A stretch of DNA of 64,000 nucleotides, from assembly GCA_024449915.1 (NCBI GenBank), contig JAMZAV010003211.1:49637-113636 (forward strand), given 5' to 3'. This document shows, in pieces, positions 54,151-64,000 of the stretch. The stretch comes from Sweltsa coloradensis. Its lineage: Eukaryota > Arthropoda > Insecta > Plecoptera > Chloroperlidae. How positions within the stretch are numbered: the first letter of the stretch is position 1; every line of letters begins with the position of its first letter. The translations under genes were made by a program, and so were the position numbers. The notes below the pieces were generated by a model. The model saw only the letters and a program-made list of their open reading frames with translations. It searched no databases and was not told the DNA's origin.

Positions 54151-54580
54151 ATTTTTTAAATTTTTTTTTAATATAGCCCTTGGATATGTTATTTCCACTA
54201 ATTTTCCACCCCATAAGTAGTAGGCCTTGAGGTTGTCTACGGGGAGATTTTATTTCGCAAAACCTATTACCTAGAAGTCGCTATAGTGTACTGTACACTC
54301 AGGGACTTCGTAAAAAAAACACGTTTTTTGCGTTTTCGGGGTGTTTCCAAGCCTCCATGAAACGTGAAATGAACTTTGAATATGTCATAATCAGAGCTAT
54401 TTAGGTACCTGACAACCCATGCTAATTTTGGTTGGGGTGCGATCATTCCTTCTGAGTTAAAAATGGGATGAAAAATGATCAAAAACGCCTTTTTAACTCA
54501 TCTGGATGAGGCACCTGGCAGAGGAGTAAAAAAAGCGATTTTGATCATTTTTCCTCCCATAAGATGGACACGATCGGCCG
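54151..54580. other. Spacer without a supported gene
   Basis: Only short frames without motifs. Confidence 0.35.
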
Positions 54581-55640
54581 AAAAATAACGATCTATTAAA
54601 AGAAACAATGTTTTTAGGATTTCCCAAAAATGACCACCATTTTAAAAGAAATTTATTCAGCATTAGGGCAGTAACCTCTGATGCGACCCCCTAACGCCAT
54701 TGGAATCTCCCCAAAAATTACATGGCCTGAAGATATTGAGGTAATGTCTTAATTTCCATTTCCAAAACACAACTTAGCCCCCCCCCCCCCCAAACGGTGT
54801 AATTGAGACCTCGCGGTTGGGCAACTTTCGGGCACGTCAAAATCTTAGCCTCATTTGCGCGGTTCTGTAGAGTCTGAGATGGACCCAATCGGACAATAAT
54901 TGCGCCCTTTGTAAAAATCCGGGACAAAAGATTTTACGGTACGTCTAAATCTTCGCCTCGTCCGCGCAGATCCGCAAAGCCCAAGTTGGACAGGATCAGA
55001 CATACTGCACATTTTTCATAAATCCTGGACAAAAGATTTTCCGTAACACTTTTCCATGTAGTCGAAATATGCACCTCGTCCGTCCGGTTCCGTAGAGCCC
55101 GAGATGTACCTGATCAGACTGTAATTGTGGAAGATATAATAAAAAAGAAAATGTTTATCCCAGAAATGACCAACTACAATTTGAGAAATTCAAAAAAGTT
55201 TTTGGCCACGTAGAAATGAAGGTATTTCGGGGAAGGCCCCTTGACGTAATCGGAAGAAAAAATAAAAATTATAAATTTTGAAAATGCCACAAAAAGGGTG
55301 ACGGAATGCCCGGATCATGGTTATGAATTTAAAAATTATCCCAGCAATAAACCACTGCTGCGCTTGATCTATACAGTTCTGTAGAGCCCGAGATGGACCC
55401 GATCGGACGAAAATTGCCCGAGCTATAATAGAATCAATGTTTTTTGGATTTTCCAAAAATGACCAATCATTTTAAAAGAAACGAAACTAAATTAGTATTA
55501 GGGCCGTTACCTCTGATGCAGCCCTCTGACGCCATTGGAATCTCCCCAAAAATGAAATGGCTTGAAGATAGAAATGTCTTAATTTCTATTTCCCCCAACC
55601 CACCCCCCTCCCACCCCCCCCAACAAACAGTGTCATTGCA
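54581..55640 (+). repeat. Direct duplication of about 820 bp with internal subrepeats
   Basis: CGCCATTGGAATCTCCCC and ACCTCTGATGC occur near 54675-54710 and again near 55510-55545. A block with TCTGTAGAG(C/T)C(C/T)GAGATGGAC recurs near 54865, 55090 and 55378, suggesting subunits. C-runs follow both copies. Confidence 0.55.
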
Positions 55641-56409
55641 GAGTACAGTCAAAACAGTGCACGAAATTCGGATTCGTACCGAAAATAGGTGATAAATTTC
55701 ACTGAATAATCAAGGTTCTGATATTATAAAACTCGACTTCCCCCCCCCCTGCCCCTATCACTCCCAACACTTTGTCTTCTTGATTCCTTCGTTGTGTTCG
55801 TTGAGTTGACTTTGCCCCCCCCCCTCGCCAAAGCCCGCCACTGCCCAACCCTAAAGGAAGTCGCTAGTATGAAACATTTATTTCTATTAGTGGAAGTCTT
55901 TGTCGTCTCGATACCTTGGTTTTACAAACCACGTTTGAGTGCCGTTTTGGCGCTCAGGACATTCGAAACAGGAGTCGAAGTATTTTTTTTTTTTTAAGTT
56001 TGATCTTGTTAAAAATTAATGAGAGTAACATGGTAGGGACATAAAAGTCGAAATAGGGCCCGTTTTAGGGCATTCAAAAAAGCATGTAGTAAAAGAACGT
56101 TTATTTTTCTATGCAAAACCGGACACGCATTGCAATCTTGTCTCCTCCCCTGTCTACCCTTCAAACGTAACCAAATGTGTGATGTTTGGTATGACAATTT
56201 CCGTAAAGATCGGATACAGTGGTTTTTGCCATTCGTGAATTTTACAAAAAAATATTTAATGTGCTTTTTGTGACCTTGAATGCAAAATTTAACTATCAAA
56301 AAGTGTCCCGGACCGAACTCGAAGGCTTCGCCCTAACCCCCAAAAGCTTCTGTAACCGAAACGAATGAAAATGTCCTTTTTTTCCTTCCAAACCAAATTT
56401 CCCCTATTT
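55641..56409. other. C-run-rich spacer
   Basis: C-runs occur near 55740 and 55817. Frames are short and P-rich. No gene is called. Confidence 0.4.
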
Positions 56410-56750
56410 CTGAAAGGCCGGTACTATATAAAATATGAACCTTATTTCTTTTCCCTTTAAACCAATTGTTGGGTTCTTTTAGGGCCGAAAGTATGTAGTA
56501 TAAACTTTATTTGCGTTATTTAAACCAAATTTTGAATGGGGTTCGGTGGGGGGCCGTCGATTTAAGTATCCCCCTTTTTTTTGTTTTTACCAATTGTTTA
56601 AAGGTTTTCTGTAAAACCCAAAAAATATAAAGTTTTAACCCTTATTCCTTTTTACTCCCCAAATTAAATTTGGGTTCTGTAGACCGAAACGATATTAAGT
56701 ATAAACCTTTTTTCTTTTTTCCTTTTCCCATTGATTAGTAGAAAAGTATA
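56410..56750 (-). repeat. Degraded 62-bp minisatellite (inverse of 21000-23010)
   Basis: Units near 56415, 56480, 56610 and 56680 carry AGGGCCG-A-AGTATG-type and TATGAACCTTATTTC-type blocks. These correspond to the inverse of CATACTTCATATCGTACGGC. Homopolymer noise is heavy. Confidence 0.5.
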
Positions 56751-58880
56751 ATTCTTTTTTCCCGCCGTGGAAAAAATACATACTTAGGCATTTGTTTAGG
56801 CATTCCAAGCATGTCTCGGGAAGAAATAAATCTTTATATTTTTAATCAAAACTAGTTTGTACAGAAAGTTAAACAGAAGTACCTATGTTGGGAAATAGGA
56901 TACATAGGTACTTAAAATTGACAAAAAACTAATTTTGGGTATACCCCTATTTTTGGGAAATAAAAGATTAATAAATCTTATTTTCTAATCAAAAAACTAG
57001 TTTAAAAACCGAGGAAAAACCGAAATACCCTATTTAAGGAATAGGATACATAGGTAGGCCTGTTTTAAAATTTTAAAAAAAAACTTTTTTAAAAAGCCAT
57101 GATTTGGAATAAAAGATGAGGGAATGATATTGTTTGGTAGCCATTATAATATAAACTGGGCAAATACTTCACTTCTTAATTTTTTACAATTTTTAATTAC
57201 CTGTGTTATCTGGTTTTGGAAAATTTTAGTTTTTCAGCGTGTTCCAAGAATCGTTAACCGAAAAATTTTCTTTTCTTAGTAGAAGATTTTTTTAACTTTG
57301 TTTTTTAAAATTTTCGATTATGTGCATTTTTTAATTTTCATCTGGTATTTTTATTTAAATTTTGATCTTTATGTAGTTAAAATCGGGGGGGGCTCGGGGG
57401 TTTCCAATCGTGGAGGTCACAGTTTAAAATACATTGGGATTTCGGCCATTCCTCGAAAGGGGTGGCGGGGAAAATAGTTTGGGGTCTGGGGCGAAGCCCC
57501 GCCCCCGGGAAAAGCACCCCGCCAAAGGGCAAAATTTTTTTTTTTGGCCCTGCTTATTTTGAGGGCCAAAAACCGGGGTTTCAGGGAGAAATCTTGCCCC
57601 CCAAAATGGTAAACCAAAACGAAATTGTTACAATAAAACTCCTTAGGAGACACGAGTTCGACCCCCTTTCCGTGTGTCCTGTTTGGCTTTAGACTTCCCC
57701 AAATTTCCTTTTTTATGTTTACCGCTTTGCTTTTTTTGTATTTAAAATATACTCAATTTCAGGTGGTAAACAGATAAAATTCCCCTCTACCGATAAAAAA
57801 TTTTTTCCCCAAAGGGTAAAAAAATACTTTTAAAAATTTTGAAAAATTACCCCCCTAAAAGATTTTCTCCCCCATCTCCACCCCGGGTCGACCCCGCGCC
57901 CTGCTTAACACTCATTGTTCATTGTTTTAAAAAAAAATGAAAAAAACCCGATGAACCAACACACGAAAAAAACCCCAACATACGACATTACTAAAAACAA
58001 AAGGGTTTCCGTTGGAATTAAGGGTGGGCGACTACAGACCTTTCCCCCCCCCCCCCCCGACCCCCCTCCCCTTTGATGGCTGGTTGAAAGCTCCCTTCCG
58101 GCCTCTACGCTTGGGGCGAACATTTGGGTATTAAAAACCCGTTAAAAAAAAAGGGAGGTTTTTAAATCTAAAGCAGGGGTCTTATGGGGGGATGAAGGGG
58201 AAAAGTCTCCGCACAAGGAAAGTGTTTTAATTTTGGCCGAGTTTTTCCCAGTATTTGCCCGGCGACGGGGGCGGTGAAAAGCGGGCTGCAGGAAAGACCC
58301 ACTGGGCCCAATATCAAAGTTTCAGGGCCCCCCTGAAAAAATATTTTAAATTTAAAAATTTAAATTGAAAAATTTTGGGAAATTTGGGAATTTTTGGAAA
58401 ATTAAAAAATTGGTTTGAAATTTTTTTTATTTTTTTTTCTGTCCCCAAATATTTTGGGGGGGCGCGTGCGTATTTGCGTTAGCAAAGAGCCCCCCTGGTT
58501 AGAATTTAGTTGACCTACTCTGCTGTGTTTAAGTTGTTTGAGTGAATGTCACAATTTTTTCTCCCTGTTTTTGATGTGGTATCATTGGGCTTTTTCAAAA
58601 AGATGACACGTTATTTTTCATAAAAAAACTGCTTTTTAAAGGGTGATATGCTGTATAAGGGGAAAAATGTTTATATTTAAAAAAACCGGGTTGGGGAAAG
58701 GGTTTTTTTGGGTGCACCCTCATGATGGGTTTAAATGGCTCGTTTTTGTAATTTAAATTTTTTTTTCATGTGTGAGGAATTTTCCCCCGAATTCCATTCC
58801 CTAACTTAAAAAACTTTCAAATAGAGCAAAAAAAACAAGTTTGCCGGTTTTCACGGTTGTTGCGTTTCTTATTATTCTAA
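56751..58880. other. Homopolymer-rich stretch of doubtful quality
   Basis: Runs such as TTTTTTTT, GGGGGG and a long C-run near 58045 are frequent, and frames are G, P or F rich. A B-box-like GAGTTCGACCCCC lies near 57650. No gene or clean repeat can be supported. Confidence 0.45.
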
Positions 58881-59130
58881 TTAGACGAGTGAGCGTAGCG
58901 AACGTAGTCTTTCCTAACGCTACTCGATCGGGCCTTGGCCGTGAGCATTGTCTGTATGTTAAATGTTAAATGTTTGTCTGTTTGTCCGGGCTCATACGGC
59001 CGAACGACCAAATAGATTGAGCTGAAATTTTAAACATACATCCGTGACCAGGTAACTTAGAACTGCTAACAAAATGAACAATATCCGTTGTGATTTAAGC
59101 TCACAAGAAATAAAAATGTGAAAAATTTGA
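58881..59130 (+). mobile_element. F4 Helentron-like 5' end
   Basis: Starts TTAGACGAGTGAGCGTAGCG, continues with ACTCGATCGGGCC and TACATCCGTGACCAGG, and fades near TCACAAGAAATAAAAATG. It is the forward counterpart of 23105-23323. Confidence 0.6.
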
Positions 59131-59178
59131 ACTTGGATTGCAAATGTTTAAAATACCCATTAGTAAAATAGAACACAG

Positions 59179-59370
59179 CCTGTGAAAGTTTGCGATCAGA
59201 TGAACCAAGTAAATGTTAATTATTTTGTTTTCATTATGCATGCCTTCTGTCATTCTGTAAATGATGCTGGGCCATTGCTGACTATCAAGGATACTATTAT
59301 ACACTTCGTATGGGCTGGTGATGATCTACAAGAAACAGTGCGACGTATTTTATCTCGCAAACATCAGCTG
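59179..59370 (+). CDS. Candidate internal exon, unknown protein
   Basis: The frame reads VKVCDQMNQVNVNYFVFIMH, AFCHSVNDAGPLLTIKDTII and HFVWAGDDLQETVRRILSRK then HQL. It ends exactly at a consensus donor CAGCTG/GTAAGT. An acceptor-like TAGAACACAG precedes it near 59178. The composition is protein-like and, for 64 codons, free of stops. No domain was recognised. No partner exon was found within the window, so it may be an isolated or decayed exon. It is bordered by the F4 fragment and the foldback at 59399. Confidence 0.4.
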
Positions 59371-59398
59371 GTAAGTAGGGTAGTACATATATTACTTT

Positions 59399-60017
59399 CC
59401 GAAACCAGAATGCGAGCTCTGGCAGTCGTTGTCGGGGACCCCTATATTCTCTGACGACCTTCCCAACGACGACGACCAGGACAAAACGAACGATGACAAA
59501 GACGATGACGACCACGACGTGAGAACCCTCCCTTTTCTTTCACCTTTACCCGCGTGGCTATTTCTGACCAGCACCAGAATGGGATTTTCCTCCCTATATC
59601 CTCTAGGCAAGAGTGGTGATTTTTGACCTAGCGGTTGTCGCACCCTTAATCCAAACTAAAACTAAATTGGGACGTATGGGACCAGCCTTTTTTCATAATA
59701 GGACGACGACAAACGGTTGACTCACCCTGAAACCAAAAAACTATAAACCATTTTCTCTGTTCGCCTAGACCTAAATATTTTATTTTTTTGGGTTTATTTG
59801 GATTAAGGACGCGTCAACCGTTAGGTCATAATGCACGACTCTAGCCTAGGGGATGGGGAGGAGGGGCCCATGCTGGTCAGAACCAGCCATGGGTAAGGGG
59901 AGGAAGGGGGATTTCTCACGTCGTGGTCGTCATTGTCTTTGTCATCGTTCGTTGTGTCATTGTCACCGTCGTCGGGATGTGTCCCCGACGACGATTGCCA
60001 GAGCTCGCCTCTGGTTT
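59399..60017. repeat. Foldback of about 620 bp
   Basis: Arms 59399-59656 and 59797-60017 are imperfect inverted copies. Landmarks are GCGAGCTCTGGCAGTCG and its inverse CGATTGCCAGAGCTCGC, and CCCTTAATCCAAA with TTTGGATTAAG. The arms carry GACGACGA-rich tracts. The loop is about 140 bp. Confidence 0.7.
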
Positions 60018-60397
60018 TGGGGAGTATAATATACTTCCCTCTTATTAGCTGATGTTTGCGAGGTGGACCTTTTCTCTTGAATCGCCTTTTACGATTAGCA
60101 GAGCCATGCTCAGAGCCAATTCTACCCCGAGCCCAGACGGAATTGTCTTTAATTTTTCATACATTGACGCTGGAGGAAGTACCTGTTCAGTCGACGACGA
60201 TTGCCAGAGCTCGCCTCTGGTTTTCGGAGTATAATATACTTCCCTCTTATTAGCTGATGTTTGCGAGGTGGACCTTTTCTCTTGAATCGCCTTTTACGAT
60301 TAGCAGAGCCATGCTCAGAGCCAATTCTACCCCGGGCCCAGACGGAATTGTCTTTAATTTTTCATACATTGACGCTGGAGGAAGTACCTGTTCTAAG
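59990..60397 (+). repeat. 205-bp tandem duplication carrying an RT-like motif
   Basis: Two units (about 59990-60193 and 60194-60397) share GATTGCCAGAGCTCGCCTCT and GAGGTGGACCTTTTCTCTTG. Each unit has a frame with SPFTISRAMLRANSTPGPDG then IVFNF. PGPDGI preceded by a helix is the N-terminal motif of LINE reverse transcriptases, so these are probably short LINE fragments duplicated in tandem. A corrupted copy is at 44290-44365. Confidence 0.6.
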
Positions 60398-60489
60398 GGT
60401 CATACACCGGCCGTTCCATTTAGCCTGGGTTGTCTGTAGCCTATCTATTCAACAAGGGTCTGTGACCACAAATAATTGTATAAAGATTA

Positions 60490-60768
60490 CTAGGGAAACG
60501 CCAAAGTCGTTGTTAGACGAGTGAGTGAGCCATGTGTTGTGTACCCGCTAACATTACTTATCTTCCCCCTACCTTAGACCTCCCTAGCCTTTCATTGGCT
60601 AAAGTGGCGCATTATGGCCGGACAGTTGACGTGCCCTTAAACTTAAAAACTTAACAACCCTATTATTTATACCACAATATAATGACCTAACTTAAATCCA
60701 ATTAATGTTCACGGGTACTCAACACGTGGCTCTCTCACTCGTCTAACAAAGACTTTGGCGATCCCTAG
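60490..60768. mobile_element. Palindromic F4-type element (279 bp)
   Basis: Both ends carry CTAGGGA-type termini: CTAGGGAAACGCCAAAG at the left and CTAGGGATCGCCAAAG inverted at the right. Inner tags are GACGAGTGAGTGAGCC and its inverse GGCTCTCTCACTCGTC. The middle of about 160 bp is not palindromic. It is a diverged relative of 9907-10113. Confidence 0.7.
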
Positions 60769-60769
60769 T

Positions 60770-62945
60770 GGAATAGCAGGCTTAGTTAAATCTACGGGCT
60801 AGAACCGTGATGTGTTTGTGCCACGTTAGACGTTCGTCAATGAAAATTCCTAAGATTTGACTGTCGTGTACCCTGGAGATCGAATAGTATTCATTTGAGT
60901 TTATTTGAATTGAATTGGCTCCAGGTATTTAGAATTTTGACTAGTGTGGAACTGGATAAAGTTTGTTTTAGAGGGGTTTGAGATGAGTTTATTGCTTTGA
61001 AACCAGTTTAAGCTTACGTTGGTTTTTTCATTTGCTAATGTTATTAATTCGTCCATTGATGATGCCTCTATTAGCGAGGTGGCATCGTCAGCAAATAGTT
61101 CGGTATCTTCTACGCAGAACGCAAAATCGTTTATGAATATGTTGAAAAATAGGGGGCCCACAATGGATCCTTGAGGAACTCCACTTGTACTTAGCATTTC
61201 CTGAGATAAAGTTTTCTTTTCATTTCCTTTCGAGTCATATGTTGCTAGTTCCACATATTGATGTCGATTTCTCAGATAGGATTTTATCAGATTCAGTGAT
61301 GTTCCGCGAACACCGTAGTAATATAGTTTGTTTTTGAGAATGTCATGGTCGATACAATCAAAGGCTTTAGTTGTCATAAAAATACCAATTGCATGTTTCT
61401 TTTTGTCAAGGGCATCAATAAGTTTTACCATAAACCTGTTAATAGCAGTACTTGTTGATCTTTGTCTCCTAAAGCGATGCTGGTGATCTGAGAAAAGGTT
61501 GTTTTTTTCAAAAAATGAATTTATTCTTACGAGAATGAGTTTTTCAAAAATTTTCGAGAAAGTTGGAAGGAGGGATATTGGTCTGTAGTTGTTTAGCTGT
61601 GTGTGATCTCCTTTTTTAAGGAGTGGAACAATTTTTGCAGTTTTTTAGTTTATCTGGAAAGGTTCCTGATGGTAAGCATTCATTAAAAATTTCTTTTAGT
61701 GGCTCAGCAATGAATAGGATGCATTTCTTTACTAAGAGCATTGGTATTGGATCATAACCGCTAGATAATCTGTTTTTAAAGGCCTTAACAATGTTTATAT
61801 TTCACGTTCATTTGATCATGCATAAAGAGAGACCCTGTCGGACTCTTTTGTGATTTGTTTAGATAGTCAATAAAGTATTTTTCTGGGGGTATAGGTTTTT
61901 TGTGAAATCACTGGCTACGCCTGTAAAGTGTTTTATAAAGGATTGTGCTATTTTATATGTCTCGGTTGTAGTATTTCCCGTTTCTGTCTCTATTTTGAAT
62001 TTGTTTGTTTTGGGTGGCGGTGTACGGCCCAGCTGATCATTTATGATTTCCCATACCTTTTTTGACAAGTTTTCACTGTTTTCAATTTGAGATTCATAGT
62101 ACTTAATTTTGGATATGTTCAATACCTTTTTATACATTTTTTTGTAGTTAAGGTAATATTTTTTAAGAAACAGGCTGTCGTGAAAATGTAACGATATAAG
62201 GTATAGGCTTTTTAAATTTAGACACAATTTAGTTTGATTCCCTTGGTTAGCCAGCATTTGCTCTGTGTTTTTGGTTTAACAGTTATTTTTCTTACGGGAA
62301 AGTACTTTAGAAATAGGTTATTGAATTTATCAAAGAATAGGTCATACATTTCATTTACAGAACCTGGTGTTTTGGTCCAATTTATAATGGCAAGTTGTCC
62401 ATTAAAAAAATGGATTTTTGGATCTTTGAAAATTCGTTTAAATATTATCTTCTTCGATGGATTTTTCAGCTCGCAGGCAAGTGATATAAGTTGAGCTGAG
62501 TGGTCAGAGATTTCCGTGGGTATTACTGATGAGTTGAATTTAAAGATAGTGTTTGTAATTATGTTATCTATTTGCGATGATGTTTTATAGTGGCTGTCAA
62601 GTCTGGTTGGGGTTTAAATGGTTGATTTAAGTTGAAAAGAGTCCAAGAGTTCTGTTAGTTTATCTTTTTATGGGTGTCTTTAAGGAAGTCTATATTAAAG
62701 TCCCCTAAAATGACAATATCTTTCCATTCTTTGGCTATTTGTATGAGAATGGTCTCAAGTTTCTCTAAAAAAATTCAATGTTGCCATCAGGTGAGCGATA
62801 TAGAGTTATGATTACTATATTATTTAGGTTTCCTTTCAATTTTATTTCAATGCCTGTTATTTCAATGTGTTTTTCGCAGCTGACTTTAGTTATATAATAT
62901 TGTTCATTTATATCCTGTTAGTCTGAGCTGTTCACAAAATAAAAC
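60770..62945 (-). pseudogene. Non-LTR retrotransposon endonuclease-RT block, degraded
   Basis: From 62945 downwards on the minus strand: an endonuclease middle with IVIITLYRSPDG and ILGDFNIDFL (GDFN motif), a frameshift at a T-run near 62780, SDHSAQL (SDH motif), a linker, the 132-aa frame at 62257-61859, then the RT at 61431-60901. The RT has motif B SGVPQGSIVGPLFF, motif C ELFADD, NKLISNPSKTNFIQF and thumb ILGIFIDERLTWHKH near 60830. Motif A reads GIFMTTKAFDCIDH, so the expected catalytic Asp (F-x-D) is lost. Frames are broken in several places. The N-terminal endonuclease is missing beyond 62945, and the 3' side stops at the F4 palindrome. Confidence 0.85.
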
Positions 62946-63745
62946 GGCAAAAAATGGTAGGAAGGTTTCACTTGGCAAAAATGTTCATAAGGTCAAATAA
63001 AAGCGATACAGAAGGGGAGCCACGAAAAATGTCCCTTACGATTCAAAATGGCGGCCATGAAAGAATAGGCCGATTATTTACCTATTTTGAGTGTAAAAAG
63101 ACGGTAAATGATGTTAGGAAGGTGCTACTTGGCAAAAATATTCTTAAGATATTAAAAATGGTTTACAGTGGGGGAGCCATGAAAAGTTACCCTTGAGATT
63201 CAAAATGGCCGCCATTTAAAAAAAATATGTATTATTTTCCTTTTTTGAATATATACATACTGCAAATAATGATAAAAAGGTGCCACTTAGCACTAGGCTC
63301 TTCTTAAGATTATATAAAAAGTTTACAGAGGGGGAGCCAAGAACAACATCTCTTACAATTCAAAATGGCAGCCATGAATGACAAGGTGTATAATATATCT
63401 TCTGATTTTTAATGTAAAAATACGGCAAATAATTATAGGAAGGTGTCCATTGGCAAAACATTTCTTGAGATGTCAAAGAATGTTACAAAGGGGGAGCCAA
63501 GCAAAATATCCCTTACGATCCAAAATGGCCGCCACGAATAACAATTGCGTACCTTATTAGTCTCCAATTTCGAATGTTAAAAGACGGTAAATAATGATAG
63601 GAAGGTGCCACTTGGCAAAAGTACTCTCAAGATGTTGTGCATGGTTTAAAGAGGGGGAGCCAAGAAAAATCTCACTTACGTTTCAAAATGGTCGTCATGA
63701 TTGAAAAATGTGTATTGTTTCCTATTTTGAATGTGAACATACGGC
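62942..63745 (+). repeat. 160-bp tandem array, five units
   Basis: Units start near 62950, 63103, 63267, 63426 and 63588, each with AGGAAGGTG(C/T)(C/T)ACTTGGC-like starts, GGGGAGCCA(C/A)GAAAA and CAAAATGGC(G/C)GCCATGA. They are diverged. Each unit holds a CAAAATGGC(C/G)GCCAT core resembling the YY1/pleiohomeotic site. The array begins where the LINE endonuclease ends. Confidence 0.8.
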
Positions 63746-64000
63746 AACCCTAAGAACACGTACGTCTGGGCCTTGTAAGGGCCACATCCGGCTAGCCGGA
63801 CGAAAACGTCCGTGCCACATGTGGCTAGGTACTAGTTTTTGGCAGTCACTCCACGTATGGTCCATGCGTCCGGGCCTCGTAAGAGACGCATTCGGCCAGC
63901 CAGATGAAACTGTAGACGAATTGGCTTATCATGGGGTAAATTGTAGACTTTTTAATTTTAATGTCAATAATTATACTGCGAGGGATCGATTTATCACTGA
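63746..64000 (+). repeat. Direct repeat of about 115 bp at the window edge
   Basis: CGTCTGGGCCTTGTAAGGGC and CATCCGGCTAGCCGGACGAA near 63770 recur as GCGTCCGGGCCTCGTAAGAG and CATTCGGCCAGCCAGATGAA near 63867. No gene is seen. Confidence 0.5.

Noticed and set aside
62942..63745. Idea that the 160-bp array is the 5' UTR promoter array of the adjacent LINE
   Set aside because: The LINE is cut in the middle of its endonuclease domain at the junction, so its true 5' end is not there. The adjacency is more likely a truncation point.

Overview
The window looks like repeat-dominated intergenic DNA from a eukaryote, most likely an arthropod. The evidence is a run of about 23 TTAGG repeats (the usual insect and crustacean telomere unit) at 10872-10988, LINE fragments with APE-type endonuclease and reverse-transcriptase motifs, tRNA-derived SINEs, a hAT-type element, AT-rich spacers, and no operon or prokaryotic gene structure. 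No complete, confidently functional host gene is visible. Short exon-like open frames occur at about 31.9-33.5 kb, 53.1-53.3 kb and 59.2-59.4 kb; none could be named.

The dominant theme is a superfamily of non-autonomous elements, called F1 to F4 here, that share Helentron-like (HINE-like) ends. One end begins T(T)GGATGAGCGAAGCG (F1), TTGGATGAGCGTAGCG (F2), TTAAGCGAGCGAAGCG (F3) or TTAGACGAGTGAGCG (F4). The other end has the inverse of that tag just inside the terminus, then a small hairpin AACGC...GCGTT, then TTTTCCTAG. F1 is at 4153-4898, 6756-7524, 16871-17636, 23662-25243, 25274-25842, 27676-28428, 28554-28860, 30472-31852 (with 30855-31621 nested inside) and 32457-33199. F2 is near 6645, at 7546-8156, 8351-8656 and 26902-27666. 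F3 is around 44.5-45.2 kb, at 47793-48225, 50452-52159 (with 50564-51375 nested inside) and 52481-53143. F4 ends occur near 10.4, 23.1 and 58.9 kb, and palindromic F4 derivatives lie at 9907-10113 and 60490-60768. Nested copies point to insertion between two T residues without an obvious target duplication.

Around these lie degenerate LINEs: an ORF2 C-terminus at 3633-5072, an endonuclease piece at 5398-5712, an RT motif A scrap at 6361-6432, an RT block at 21143-22719, a Jockey-like element at 48309-50280 (minus strand), RT scraps near 60.1 and 60.3 kb, and an endonuclease-RT block at 60770-62945 (minus strand). Two SINE families, a hAT element with an 8-bp target duplication (40417-41061), small TIR elements and satellites (70-bp, 62-bp, 160-bp) fill much of the rest. 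An unusual number of long palindromes is present: 3.06-3.44, 9.9-10.1, 10.6-11.4, 23.8-24.7, 34.0-34.6, 34.6-36.0, 47.3-47.8 and 59.4-60.0 kb. A 2-kb composite at 560-2545 recurs inverted at 38433-41095.

The least repetitive stretches are about 12.85-16.85, 25.85-26.9, 31.86-33.5 (host part) and 36.1-38.4 kb. The stretches at about 41.1-44.4 and 53.8-58.8 kb are crowded with homopolymer runs and corrupted copies of repeats that are cleaner elsewhere, so assembly or consensus errors should be suspected there. All family assignments rest on reading the sequence by eye; none was checked against a database.
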